From Tissierella_B sp964485455 (GTDB taxonomy: Bacteria > Bacillota > Clostridia > Tissierellales > Tissierellaceae), in contig CAZAJU010000116.1 in assembly GCA_964485455.1 (NCBI GenBank), positions 1-5,801 of the forward strand: DNA of 5,801 bases, in the 5' to 3' direction. The notes under the pieces were generated by a model. The model worked only from the letters and a program-made list of their open reading frames with translations. It made no database searches and was not told the DNA's origin. This document shows, in pieces, positions 1 through 5,113 of this stretch (position 1 is the stretch's first letter; each line of letters begins with the position of its first letter). Position numbers and translations under genes: made by a program.

Positions 1-18
1 GGTCTAACCTATCTTTTT

Positions 19-38
19 TATTATTACCAAAAATAATA
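19..38 (+). terminator. Weak AT-only hairpin followed by a T run
   Basis: Seven-base arms TATTATT and AATAATA flank a six-base loop, and TTTTT follows directly on the plus strand. As a terminator it would serve a plus-strand gene entering from the left of the window, convergent with the ferritin gene. On the minus strand the hairpin is followed by A residues, so it would not terminate ferritin in the classical way. All stem pairs are A-T, so stability is low and chance is a real possibility. Confidence 0.25.
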
Positions 39-41
39 TTT

Positions 42-530
42 TTATTGTCTTCTTCCTAATTCTTTATCATATAGATATAGACCAGTGAATTTATTATCTA
101 TACCCTTTAATACTGCAATGATTTCTCTCAATGTATTCTCTTCCTCAACTTGCTCTTTAACAAACCACTGTAAAAATTCAATAGTTGCATAATCACTTTC
201 AGCTTTTGCTGAATCCATTAGAGCATAAATTCTGGAAGTAACTTTCTTTTCATGGTGCAAAGCTGCTTCAAAAACATCTAAAAATGAACTATATTCATTC
301 TTTGGCTCTGGAATAGCTTGAAGATTAACTCTAGCATCTATATCATAAAGATATTCATAGAATTTCTTTGAATGTGAGTATTCTTCTTTTGCTTGCTCGT
401 TAAAAAAGTGTGCAAATCCATTCATATTCTCAGCTTTACAATAAGCTGCCATTCCAAGATAAATATAACCTGATGCTATTTCAAAATTATATTGATCATT
501 CAGTTCCTTGATTAATTTTTCTGATGCCAT
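42..530 (-). CDS. Non-heme bacterial ferritin, 162 aa
   Basis: Iron-storage protein: subunits of this family form a 24-mer cytoplasmic cage, oxidise Fe(II) at a di-iron ferroxidase centre and store it as ferric mineral. The length (162 aa) and the four-helix layout match the FtnA class. The ferroxidase ligands fall at the same residue numbers as in E. coli FtnA: Glu17, Glu50, His53, Glu94 and Glu130, with Tyr24 and Gln127, and the third-site residues Glu49, Glu126 and Glu129. The protein therefore looks catalytically complete. No Met heme ligand of the bacterioferritin type was identified. The ATG at 530 is preceded by an excellent AGGAGGT five bases upstream. It lies 105 nt downstream of the L,D-transpeptidase gene on the same strand and probably uses its own promoter. 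The symbol ftnA would be reasonable, but I assign only the family. Confidence 0.96.
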   Translation of the reverse strand: MASEKLIKELNDQYNFEIASGYIYLGMAAYCKAENMNGFAHFFNEQAKEEYSHSKKFYEYLYDIDARVNLQAIPEPKNEYSSFLDVFEAALHHEKKVTSRIYALMDSAKAESDYATIEFLQWFVKEQVEEENTLREIIAVLKGIDNKFTGLYLYDKELGRRQ

Positions 531-535
531 AATAT

Positions 536-542
536 ACCTCCT
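536..542 (-). promoter_or_regulatory. Ribosome binding site of ferritin
   Basis: Read on the minus strand this is AGGAGGT, a full match to the anti-Shine-Dalgarno core, five bases before the ATG. It fixes the ferritin start and suggests strong translation. Confidence 0.85.
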
Positions 543-590
543 AAGTATTATCTGTTATTTAAATATATATTAGTATTTTTAACTAACTTA

Positions 591-620
591 ATTTTACCCA
601 AATAAAATTATGATAAACAA
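591..620 (-). promoter_or_regulatory. Predicted sigma-A promoter of ferritin, with a PerR-like box
   Basis: On the minus strand TTGTTT (615-620) and TAAAAT (591-596) are 18 bases apart, a plausible vegetative promoter about 60 bases before the ferritin start codon. A 15-base element at 602-616, TTATCATAATTTTAT, lies mainly in the spacer and matches the PerR box TTATAATNATTATAA at 11 of 14 defined positions. Repression by a peroxide- or iron-sensing Fur-family regulator would be normal for a ferritin. The region is very AT-rich, so partial matches are cheap. Confidence 0.4.
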
Positions 621-635
621 AGTGTTTTGTAATTA

Positions 636-1349
636 TTACTCCATTAAAATAATTCCTAACAGTTCATAAATCGGTCTTGTTATTTCATCTGTTATTGGAT
701 ATTGAATGCTTTTAAGATATTCAATTAAGGATTTCTTCATTAGCTCACCATATATACCATCTAAATTTCCTGTATAGAAACCAAGTAATTTCATTCTTTT
801 TTGTACTTCAAGCACATCAGCTCCTCTGTCACCAGGTCTTAAATTTCGAAAGCTATATCCAAATGGGCCGAAATTTCCATTTGTAATAACTACTGTACAT
901 CCCATGTCTATTCTTTCAAATAAGTCTTCTATGTCACTGTTCCTCATTCTAACACATCCTGCTGAAGCATTAAAACCAATGGATCCCGGTTTGTTGGTAC
1001 CATGTATTCCATAATTACCCCAAGGCACATCCAACCCTATCCATCTTGAGCCAAATCCTTCACCCCATTTCTCCTTAGTTCTAATTTTAAATGTGCCTAG
1101 GGGTGTTGGCGATGAAGGCTTCCCTGTAGCAACTGTATATGATTTAATTATTTCTCCTGTTTTATAATCCACAAGATGTAGTGTCTTTCTATCTACCTCT
1201 ATATGAATACCTCTTTTAACTGATGGGCTTTTATTATATACATCTTGGTCATATTTCTTGTTTTCTACTCTTATCAATGATCCACCTATAAAAATAAATA
1301 TAAGTAAGAGTAGCATTAAATATAATATAAGCTTAGCTCTAGTCACCAT
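636..1349 (-). CDS. Membrane-anchored L,D-transpeptidase (YkuD) with C-terminal peptidoglycan-binding domain, 237 aa
   Basis: Cell-wall enzyme: YkuD-family L,D-transpeptidases use a cysteine to make 3-3 peptide cross-links or attach proteins to peptidoglycan, and are insensitive to most penicillins. Residues 6-24 form one hydrophobic segment after a short basic start, so it is a signal anchor and the rest lies outside the membrane. The YkuD domain spans about 47-157. It carries the signature His116-Gly-Thr, then Ser129-Ala-Gly-Cys132-Val-Arg134-Met, with Cys132 the expected nucleophile. A PG_binding_1-type repeat (about 170-215) follows, with the typical RPGDRGADVLEVQ and DGIYG motifs. I chose the ATG at 1349 because GGAGGAGGG lies just upstream. 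A TTG at 1376 in the same frame would add nine residues that merely translate this ribosome binding site. It diverges from the flavoprotein operon, and I saw no convincing promoter for it. Confidence 0.93.
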   Translation of the reverse strand: MVTRAKLILYLMLLLLIFIFIGGSLIRVENKKYDQDVYNKSPSVKRGIHIEVDRKTLHLVDYKTGEIIKSYTVATGKPSSPTPLGTFKIRTKEKWGEGFGSRWIGLDVPWGNYGIHGTNKPGSIGFNASAGCVRMRNSDIEDLFERIDMGCTVVITNGNFGPFGYSFRNLRPGDRGADVLEVQKRMKLLGFYTGNLDGIYGELMKKSLIEYLKSIQYPITDEITRPIYELLGIILME

Positions 1350-1351
1350 AT

Positions 1352-1360
1352 TCCCTCCTC
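1352..1360 (-). promoter_or_regulatory. Ribosome binding site that decides the L,D-transpeptidase start
   Basis: The minus strand reads GAGGAGGGA just before the ATG at 1349. Starting instead at the TTG at 1376 would put this site inside the coding region, encoding Gly-Gly-Gly, so the shorter protein is preferred. Confidence 0.75.
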
Positions 1361-1423
1361 CATAATCTATATGCAAGAATGATAAATAATAGAAAATGAA
1401 ACCAAATAAAGTGTGATTTAGTG

Positions 1424-1446
1424 TATAATATTAACAGAGAGGTGAT
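1424..1446 (+). promoter_or_regulatory. Consensus -10 box and ribosome binding site of the flavoprotein-crp operon
   Basis: A perfect TATAAT lies at 1424-1429, and AGAGGTGA precedes the ATG at 1450. No good -35 box is found 16-18 bases upstream of the TATAAT. A TGTGA half-site like those of Crp/Fnr operators sits at 1412-1416, without a matching second half. A strong -10 with a missing -35 is what an activator-dependent promoter looks like, which would suit control by the Crp/Fnr protein of the same operon. That regulatory reading is inference. Confidence 0.5.
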
Positions 1447-1449
1447 TAA

Positions 1450-1956
1450 ATGACCAAGGATATATTATATAATCAAGACTTAGAAGAAGTACTAAATCAG
1501 ATAAAAAAGGGGGCATTTCTTACTGTAAAATCAAAGGAAGATATAAATACCATGACAATCGGATGGGCTACTTATGGATTTATTTGGAATAAACCTATGC
1601 TTATGGTAATGGTAAGAAAATCAAGGCATACTTATGACATAATAGAAAAATCCGATAATTTTACGGTAAGCGTTCCAGTTAACAAAGATTTGAAAAAACA
1701 ATTGGCTTATTGTGGAACATATTCAGGAAGAGATGTAGATAAATTTAAGGAGATGAATCTTACTTTTAAAAAGTCCAAAACAGTGGAAACTCCAATTATT
1801 AAGGAATGTAATTTCCATTATGAATGTAAAATCGTATTTAAACAGGACATGGATCCTAAATATCTTAGTGAGGAAATCATTAAAAGGAATTACCCTATTG
1901 ATGATTATCATACTCTATATTTTGGCCAGATAGTTGAAAGTTATATAACTGACTAA
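1450..1956 (+). CDS. Flavin reductase-domain protein, flavoredoxin-like, 168 aa
   Basis: Soluble FMN-binding split-barrel protein of the flavin reductase-like family, to which flavoredoxins of anaerobes belong. Family members bind FMN and pass electrons, or reduce free flavin with NAD(P)H; the partner here is unknown. Visible family signatures are the FMN-binding stretch NTMTIGWATYGFIWNKP (33-49), the RKSRHTYDII segment and NFTVSVPV (56-77), YCGTYSGRDVDKF (87-99) including Cys88, and the C-terminal HTLYFGQIVE strand (154-163). The length is close to the family norm and there is no signal peptide. It begins at ATG with AGAGGTGA upstream and ends 27 nt before the Crp/Fnr gene. The two are co-directional with no terminator between them, so an operon is likely. 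Family placement is firm; the substrate is not. Confidence 0.9.
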   Translation: MTKDILYNQDLEEVLNQIKKGAFLTVKSKEDINTMTIGWATYGFIWNKPMLMVMVRKSRHTYDIIEKSDNFTVSVPVNKDLKKQLAYCGTYSGRDVDKFKEMNLTFKKSKTVETPIIKECNFHYECKIVFKQDMDPKYLSEEIIKRNYPIDDYHTLYFGQIVESYITD

Positions 1957-1971
1957 AATTTAAAACTTCCT

Positions 1972-1979
1972 AAAGGTGA
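1972..1979 (+). promoter_or_regulatory. Ribosome binding site of the Crp/Fnr gene
   Basis: AAAGGTGA lies four bases before the ATG at 1984, in the 27-nt gap after the flavoprotein stop codon. It supports this start and translation from a shared transcript. Confidence 0.65.
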
Positions 1980-1983
1980 GTAA

Positions 1984-2661
1984 ATGAAAGGATATATAAA
2001 TAGCCTACTAAAATGTGTTCTTTTTCAAAATATTAATGGTGAAGAAATAGAAAATGTATTAACTAATATTCCATATAATATTAATAAATATTCCAATGGG
2101 GATGTAATTGCAATTGAAGGTGATGACTGCAATAGTTTAGGTATTATTCTAGAAGGAAATGTAGAAATTCATAAGTCATTTGAATCTGGAAAGAATGTTA
2201 CCATAAATTATTTTGAGGCCGGCAATATATTCGGTGAAGCTCTTGTATTTTCAGGACAACATTTCTACCCTGCAACCATTATTTCAGATAATGAATCTAA
2301 AGTGATGTTTATCCAAAGAAAGGATATTGTACATCTAATGACTTTAGACACCAGAATAATTGATAATTTTATGGGAGTACTATCAAATAGAATTCTAATG
2401 CTTAATCAAAGGCTTACTAATCTTACTTTGGAGAGCATTAGAAAAAAGATTGCTAATATGCTATTGATAGAATATAAAAAGCAAGGCTCCACCTATCTAA
2501 ATATTCCATTTAGCAGAAAAAAGATGGCAGAGATGCTAAACACCCCAAGACCATCTTTATCTAGGGAACTTATGAAAATGAAAGAAGATAAACTTATAGA
2601 CTTCTATATGAACAATATAAAAATCCTAGATTTAGAAGGATTAAAGAATGTATTTTCATAA
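1984..2661 (+). CDS. Crp/Fnr-family transcriptional regulator, 225 aa
   Basis: DNA-binding regulator with the standard three parts. An N-terminal cyclic-nucleotide-type beta barrel spans about 12-120, a long dimerisation helix about 121-150, and a winged helix-turn-helix about 150-216. The recognition helix lies near Pro188-Met199 (TPRPSLSRELMKM). In the barrel, FGE (83-85) of the phosphate-binding cassette is kept, but the Arg-Ser that grips the cyclic phosphate in E. coli CRP is replaced by a YPAT stretch (95-98), so cAMP is unlikely to be the ligand. Only two cysteines (11 and 49) are present, so there is no Fnr-type four-cysteine iron-sulfur site. The signal could be heme, NO, another small molecule or a redox cue. 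It is co-transcribed with a flavoprotein, which hints at redox or nitrosative stress. No clear terminator follows the gene. Confidence 0.92.
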   Translation: MKGYINSLLKCVLFQNINGEEIENVLTNIPYNINKYSNGDVIAIEGDDCNSLGIILEGNVEIHKSFESGKNVTINYFEAGNIFGEALVFSGQHFYPATIISDNESKVMFIQRKDIVHLMTLDTRIIDNFMGVLSNRILMLNQRLTNLTLESIRKKIANMLLIEYKKQGSTYLNIPFSRKKMAEMLNTPRPSLSRELMKMKEDKLIDFYMNNIKILDLEGLKNVFS

Positions 2662-2735
2662 AACCAAAGTCTTTAAACCCTTGAGATACTTACAACTTAC
2701 TTTGCATTTATTAACTCAATATTTTTGCATTATTT

Positions 2736-2750
2736 TACAATATTATTGTA
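2736..2750. promoter_or_regulatory. Perfect 7-1-7 palindrome, candidate operator
   Basis: TACAATA-T-TATTGTA is an exact inverted repeat with a one-base centre at 2743. It sits between the Crp/Fnr regulator and the FAD dehydrogenase, and its right arm overlaps the -35 region of the dehydrogenase promoter. The 7-1-7 layout is that of Fur-family boxes, but the bases do not match the PerR, Fur or Zur consensus. The odd-length centre also differs from the even symmetry of classical Crp/Fnr sites. The cognate regulator is unknown. Confidence 0.5.
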
Positions 2751-2777
2751 GATTTTTATTAAGCAATAGTGTATGAT
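2749..2777 (+). promoter_or_regulatory. Predicted promoter of the FAD-dependent dehydrogenase
   Basis: TATGAT (2772-2777) is a good -10 box. The sequence 17 bases upstream (TAGATT, 2749-2754) is a poor -35, as at an activated promoter. With a start near 2784, the palindrome at 2736-2750 would be centred at about -41, the position used by activators that contact polymerase at -35. The same position could equally support repression. Confidence 0.4.
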
Positions 2778-2802
2778 ATTCTTTGGTTTTAAAGATGACC
2801 AT

Positions 2803-2809
2803 AGGAGGT
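2803..2809 (+). promoter_or_regulatory. Ribosome binding site that decides the dehydrogenase start
   Basis: AGGAGGT lies six bases before the ATG at 2816. A TTG at 2783 opens the same frame 11 codons earlier but would place this site inside the gene, so the ATG is the start. Confidence 0.85.
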
Positions 2810-2815
2810 ACAAAG

Positions 2816-4204
2816 ATGAAATATGATTTAATAATCATAGGAGCTGGTCCATGTGGAATTTTTACAGCTCTGGAATTAAAGAAAAATAACCCAGACTCTT
2901 CAATACTTATTTTGGAAAAAGGTAATTCAATTAAAAAAAGAATTTGCCCTAAAAGAAAAACCGGTATTTGCATAGGCTGTAAGCCATGTAATATAACTAC
3001 AGGCTTCGCAGGCGCAGGTGCATATTCAGATGGGAAGCTTTCATTATCACCTGATGTTGGCGGAACTTTACCTGAGTATTTGGGTTATGAAGAAACACAA
3101 AAGTTGATTAATTATGTCGATGAGACTTATATAAAATTTGGCGCAGATGATAAAATATACGGAATAGACAAAGAAGATGAAATAAGAAATATAAGAAAGA
3201 AAGCCATCAATGCAAATCTAAAGCTTGTTGAATGTCCTATAAGACATATGGGAACTGAAGAAGGCTATAATATTTACTTTAGAATTCAAGAGTATTTAGA
3301 AAAAATTGGCGTTGAAATGAAATTTAGAAACCCAGTTAAAGACCTTATTCTTAATGAAGCTGGTAGTATTAAAGGCGTTATGGCTGATCAAGAGTATCTT
3401 TCTGACAAAGTAGTTGCAGCTGTAGGCCGTGAAGGAAGCGATTGGTTAAAGGATATATGCGTAAAGCATAATATAAAGACAGAAGTAGGAGATGTGGATA
3501 TCGGGGTAAGAGTTGAAACCAGAAATGAAGTAATGGAAGAACTTAATAATGCAATGTATGAAAGTAAGCTTGTATATTATACACCTACTTTTGATGATAA
3601 GGTAAGAACTTTCTGCTCAAATCCAGGTGGAGAAGTATCTACTGAGATATATGAAGGCAATCTAGCAGTAGTAAATGGACATAGTTATAAGTCCGATGAT
3701 TTAAAATCTAGTAATACAAATTTTGCTCTACTGGTTTCAAAGCACTTCACAGAACCTTTTAATTCTCCTATTGAATACGGTATGCATATCGCCCGTCTTG
3801 GAAATATGCTTTCTGGAAACAAGGTATTAGTCCAAAGATATGGGGATTTTAAAAGAGGAAGAAGAACTACAGGGGAAAGACTTGTAAGAAACAATATAAT
3901 TCCAACACTTAAGGATGCAGTCCCTGGTGATTTAAGTCTAGTATTACCTTATAGAATAATGAAGAGTCTTGATGAAATGATAATAGCACTTGATGTTGTA
4001 TCTCCAGGTCTTGCAAGTGATGAAACCCTTCTTTATGGAGTTGAAGTTAAGTTTTATTCTAACAGAGTAATTATAGATAAGGATTTCCAAACCAATATAA
4101 AAGGTCTTTATGTTGGAGGAGATGGTGCAGGAATCACTAGAGGACTAATGCAGGCCAGTGTTAATGGTGTAGTATTGGCAAATATTCTATCTGAATCCAA
4201 ATAA
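2816..4204 (+). CDS. FAD-dependent dehydrogenase of the COG2509 type, 462 aa
   Basis: Soluble flavoprotein oxidoreductase of a widely conserved but poorly characterised family; the physiological substrate is not known to me. The N-terminal Rossmann fold shows IIIGAGPCG (6-14) for the FAD pyrophosphate and Glu34 for the ribose. Next comes a cysteine cluster, Cys44-x7-Cys52-x2-Cys55-x2-Cys58, running into the family motif GFAGAGAYSDGKLS (63-76). The cluster could bind a metal or iron-sulfur centre, which is inference. The C-terminal GLYVGGDGAGITRGLMQAS (430-448) is the second FAD-contact motif found in many two-dinucleotide-fold flavoproteins. The length is normal for the family and the frame is intact. 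It is a single-gene unit with its own promoter and terminator, placed after the Crp/Fnr operon in the same direction. Readthrough from that operon is possible because no terminator is visible between them. Confidence 0.9.
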   Translation: MKYDLIIIGAGPCGIFTALELKKNNPDSSILILEKGNSIKKRICPKRKTGICIGCKPCNITTGFAGAGAYSDGKLSLSPDVGGTLPEYLGYEETQKLINYVDETYIKFGADDKIYGIDKEDEIRNIRKKAINANLKLVECPIRHMGTEEGYNIYFRIQEYLEKIGVEMKFRNPVKDLILNEAGSIKGVMADQEYLSDKVVAAVGREGSDWLKDICVKHNIKTEVGDVDIGVRVETRNEVMEELNNAMYESKLVYYTPTFDDKVRTFCSNPGGEVSTEIYEGNLAVVNGHSYKSDDLKSSNTNFALLVSKHFTEPFNSPIEYGMHIARLGNMLSGNKVLVQRYGDFKRGRRTTGERLVRNNIIPTLKDAVPGDLSLVLPYRIMKSLDEMIIALDVVSPGLASDETLLYGVEVKFYSNRVIIDKDFQTNIKGLYVGGDGAGITRGLMQASVNGVVLANILSESK

Positions 4205-4234
4205 ATATTTCCATAGCTTACAACTAAGTTAAGA

Positions 4235-4268
4235 AAAGCCTCTGAATTAAATGGAATTCAGAGGCTTT
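4235..4268. terminator. Strong bidirectional rho-independent terminator
   Basis: A perfect 14-bp stem (AAAGCCTCTGAATT with AATTCAGAGGCTTT) closes a six-base loop, followed by ATTTATTTTC on the plus strand. On the minus strand the stem is followed by TCTT after its terminal TTT, so it can act both ways. It lies 30 nt after the dehydrogenase stop codon and 13 nt after the end of the convergent membrane-protein remnant, and serves both. Confidence 0.92.
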
Positions 4269-4281
4269 ATTTATTTTCTAA

Positions 4282-4677
4282 TTAGATTAAAAACATTCCC
4301 ACTATAGTAGTCACCACTAATCCTATAACTACAGGCTTAAAGTTCCTTCTTGTAAGTTCAAATGGGTCTACCCCACAAATTGCTGCTACTGGAATTACTG
4401 CCCAAGGAATTAAGGTTCCACCTCCTACCCAAATTCCTTCCACTTGACCAAGAGCTGTAAGGGTTGCTACTCCCCTACCTAGTGCAGCCCCAAATAGTTT
4501 TGCTACTGAGCCAGCTAAGGATATTCCAGAGAAGCCTGAGCCATCAAGGCCTGTAATAGCCCCAACTCCAGTAAGAGTTACAGCAGCTATAGAGCCATTT
4601 AGAGGCACTGCATTTGCAGTGGCGAGCCCTAAGTCATTTACTATACCTTTAGACCCCTCAAGTAAGAATTCACCAAA
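4282..4677 (-). pseudogene. 3' remnant of a multi-spanning membrane protein (permease-like)
   Basis: An open frame of about 131 codons runs from an in-frame TGA at 4678-4680 to the TAA at 4282. The nearest possible start, a GTG at 4608, lies inside clearly coding sequence. The translation is glycine- and alanine-rich and hydrophobic, with GLDGSGFSGISLAGS, GIWVGGGTLIPWAVIPVAAI and a last membrane helix near VVIGLVVTTIVGMF. That is the texture of the C-terminal end of a secondary transporter. It reads coherently upstream of the GTG (LLEGSKGIVNDLGLATANA), then the homology-like sequence stops abruptly. The N-terminal part is missing; no ribosome binding site or start belongs to this frame. I could not place the family, so the substrate is unknown. 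It retains a good terminator. Confidence 0.75.
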
Positions 4678-4769
4678 TCATATCGTAATCTTAAAAGACA
4701 ATAGCCATATATTTCATCGAAGTACTTCATATATGTATCTTTAAATAAAGAATTGTTATTCAATTTCAT
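4641..4769 (-). pseudogene. 5' remnant of a probable ECF-type sigma factor gene, 42-codon frame
   Basis: From ATG at 4769, residues 7-31 (SLFKDTYMKYFDEIYGYCLLRLRYD) can be described as the pattern F-x2-x-Y-x-KYFDEIY-x-YC-x-R-L-x-YD, typical of region 2.1 at the start of clostridial ECF sigma factors. A normal protein would continue for well over 100 residues into the acidic region 2.2 and DNA-binding region 4. Here it runs into the membrane-protein remnant at about 4670-4680, out of frame, and stops at TAG 4641-4643. Seven G residues lie nine bases upstream of the ATG as a ribosome binding site, and a second in-frame ATG at 4775 is too close to it. A decent promoter is present, so the short peptide may still be made. 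The sigma-factor assignment rests on a short stretch and is moderate. Confidence 0.5.
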
Positions 4770-4824
4770 AATCATCAGCCCCCCCAAGCATCTCTTAAGA
4801 AATATAGCAAAATAAGTTTATCCT

Positions 4825-4853
4825 ATATTATCATATAAATTTAGGATTACCAA
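4825..4853 (-). promoter_or_regulatory. Predicted promoter of the sigma-factor remnant
   Basis: On the minus strand TTGGTA (4848-4853) and TAATAT (4825-4830) are separated by 17 bases. The promoter drives the truncated frame at 4769 and the membrane-protein remnant behind it. An imperfect 26-base palindrome (4821-4846, TCCTA at one end and TAGGA at the other) covers the spacer and the -10 box and could be an operator. Confidence 0.45.
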
Positions 4854-5042
4854 GTATTTTAATCATAGTATTTCTATTCCATAACAAATCATATGATTTT
4901 AATTCATCCAAGACCTATCCACCTTCCATTACCCCCTAATTAAAAGTATAGAAAAAATTTATCTAAAATTTTTGTAAGATTTTATAAGATGATGACATTA
5001 CATTAGTGAAGAGGTACTTAGCTAACTTAAAATACAATGATA

Positions 5043-5071
5043 TTAAAACACACGAAAACTATATGTATAAA
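5043..5071 (+). promoter_or_regulatory. Predicted promoter of the exported cysteine-rich protein
   Basis: TTAAAA (5043-5048) and TATAAA (5066-5071) are 17 bases apart, matching the sigma-A hexamers at four and five of six positions. Transcription would start near 5078, leaving a short leader that contains the GGGGAGG ribosome binding site (5100-5106) before the ATG at 5114. This argues against translation starting at the GTG at 5006. Confidence 0.4.
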
Positions 5072-5113
5072 TATATACAAACACATTTTTTAATACAAAG
5101 GGGAGGAAAATCT

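Larger units (their letters stand above)
2659..2791. repeat. 11-bp perfect inverted repeat flanking the intergenic segment
   Basis: TAAAACCAAAG (2659-2669) and its exact reverse complement CTTTGGTTTTA (2781-2791) lie 111 bases apart. The left arm includes the stop codon of the Crp/Fnr gene, and the right arm covers the predicted transcription start of the dehydrogenase. The segment is the right size for a tiny MITE, but I find no target-site duplication beside the arms. It may be chance. Confidence 0.35.
4770..5113. other. 344-nt AT-rich intergenic stretch with divergent signals
   Basis: No gene is supported here. It holds the promoter of the minus-strand remnant (4825-4853), a perfect 14-base palindrome AAATCATATGATTT at 4886-4899, an AT-only inverted repeat at 4953-4973 (AAAAATTT and AAATTTTT around ATCTA), and the promoter of the exported protein (5043-5071). 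A GTG at 5006 opens the frame of the downstream gene 36 codons early, but has no ribosome binding site. Confidence 0.6.

Noticed and set aside
621..635. Weak hairpin (ACAAA and TTTGT) after the L,D-transpeptidase stop as a terminator
   Set aside because: A five-pair AT-rich stem without a proper T run; too weak to call.
1723..1911. Minus-strand open frame of 62 codons inside the flavoprotein gene
   Set aside because: It lies wholly opposite a well-supported gene, has no ribosome binding site and its translation resembles no family.
2659..2791. MITE call for the segment between the 11-bp arms
   Set aside because: No target-site duplication next to the arms and no second copy in the window.
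2783..2815. TTG start adding 11 residues to the FAD dehydrogenase
   Set aside because: The added codons translate the AGGAGGT site, and the Rossmann fold begins naturally at the ATG at 2816.
2743..2973. Minus-strand open frame of 76 codons across the dehydrogenase start
   Set aside because: It overlaps the palindrome, promoter, ribosome binding site and FAD motif of the real gene, and has no signals of its own.
3685..3894. Minus-strand open frame of 69 codons inside the FAD dehydrogenase gene
   Set aside because: Antisense shadow of a conserved coding region with no start signals.
4912..4920. DnaA-box-like sequence (CTATCCACC region) as an origin element
   Set aside because: A single imperfect match without clustering or a dnaA/dnaN neighbourhood.
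4889..4942. Short plus-strand peptide from an ATG in the intergenic stretch
   Set aside because: Only about 16 codons, no ribosome binding site and proline-rich by chance of base content.
5006..5113. N-terminal extension of the exported protein from a GTG
   Set aside because: No ribosome binding site precedes the GTG, the extension would bury the signal peptide behind 36 polar residues, and a strong site sits at the later ATG.
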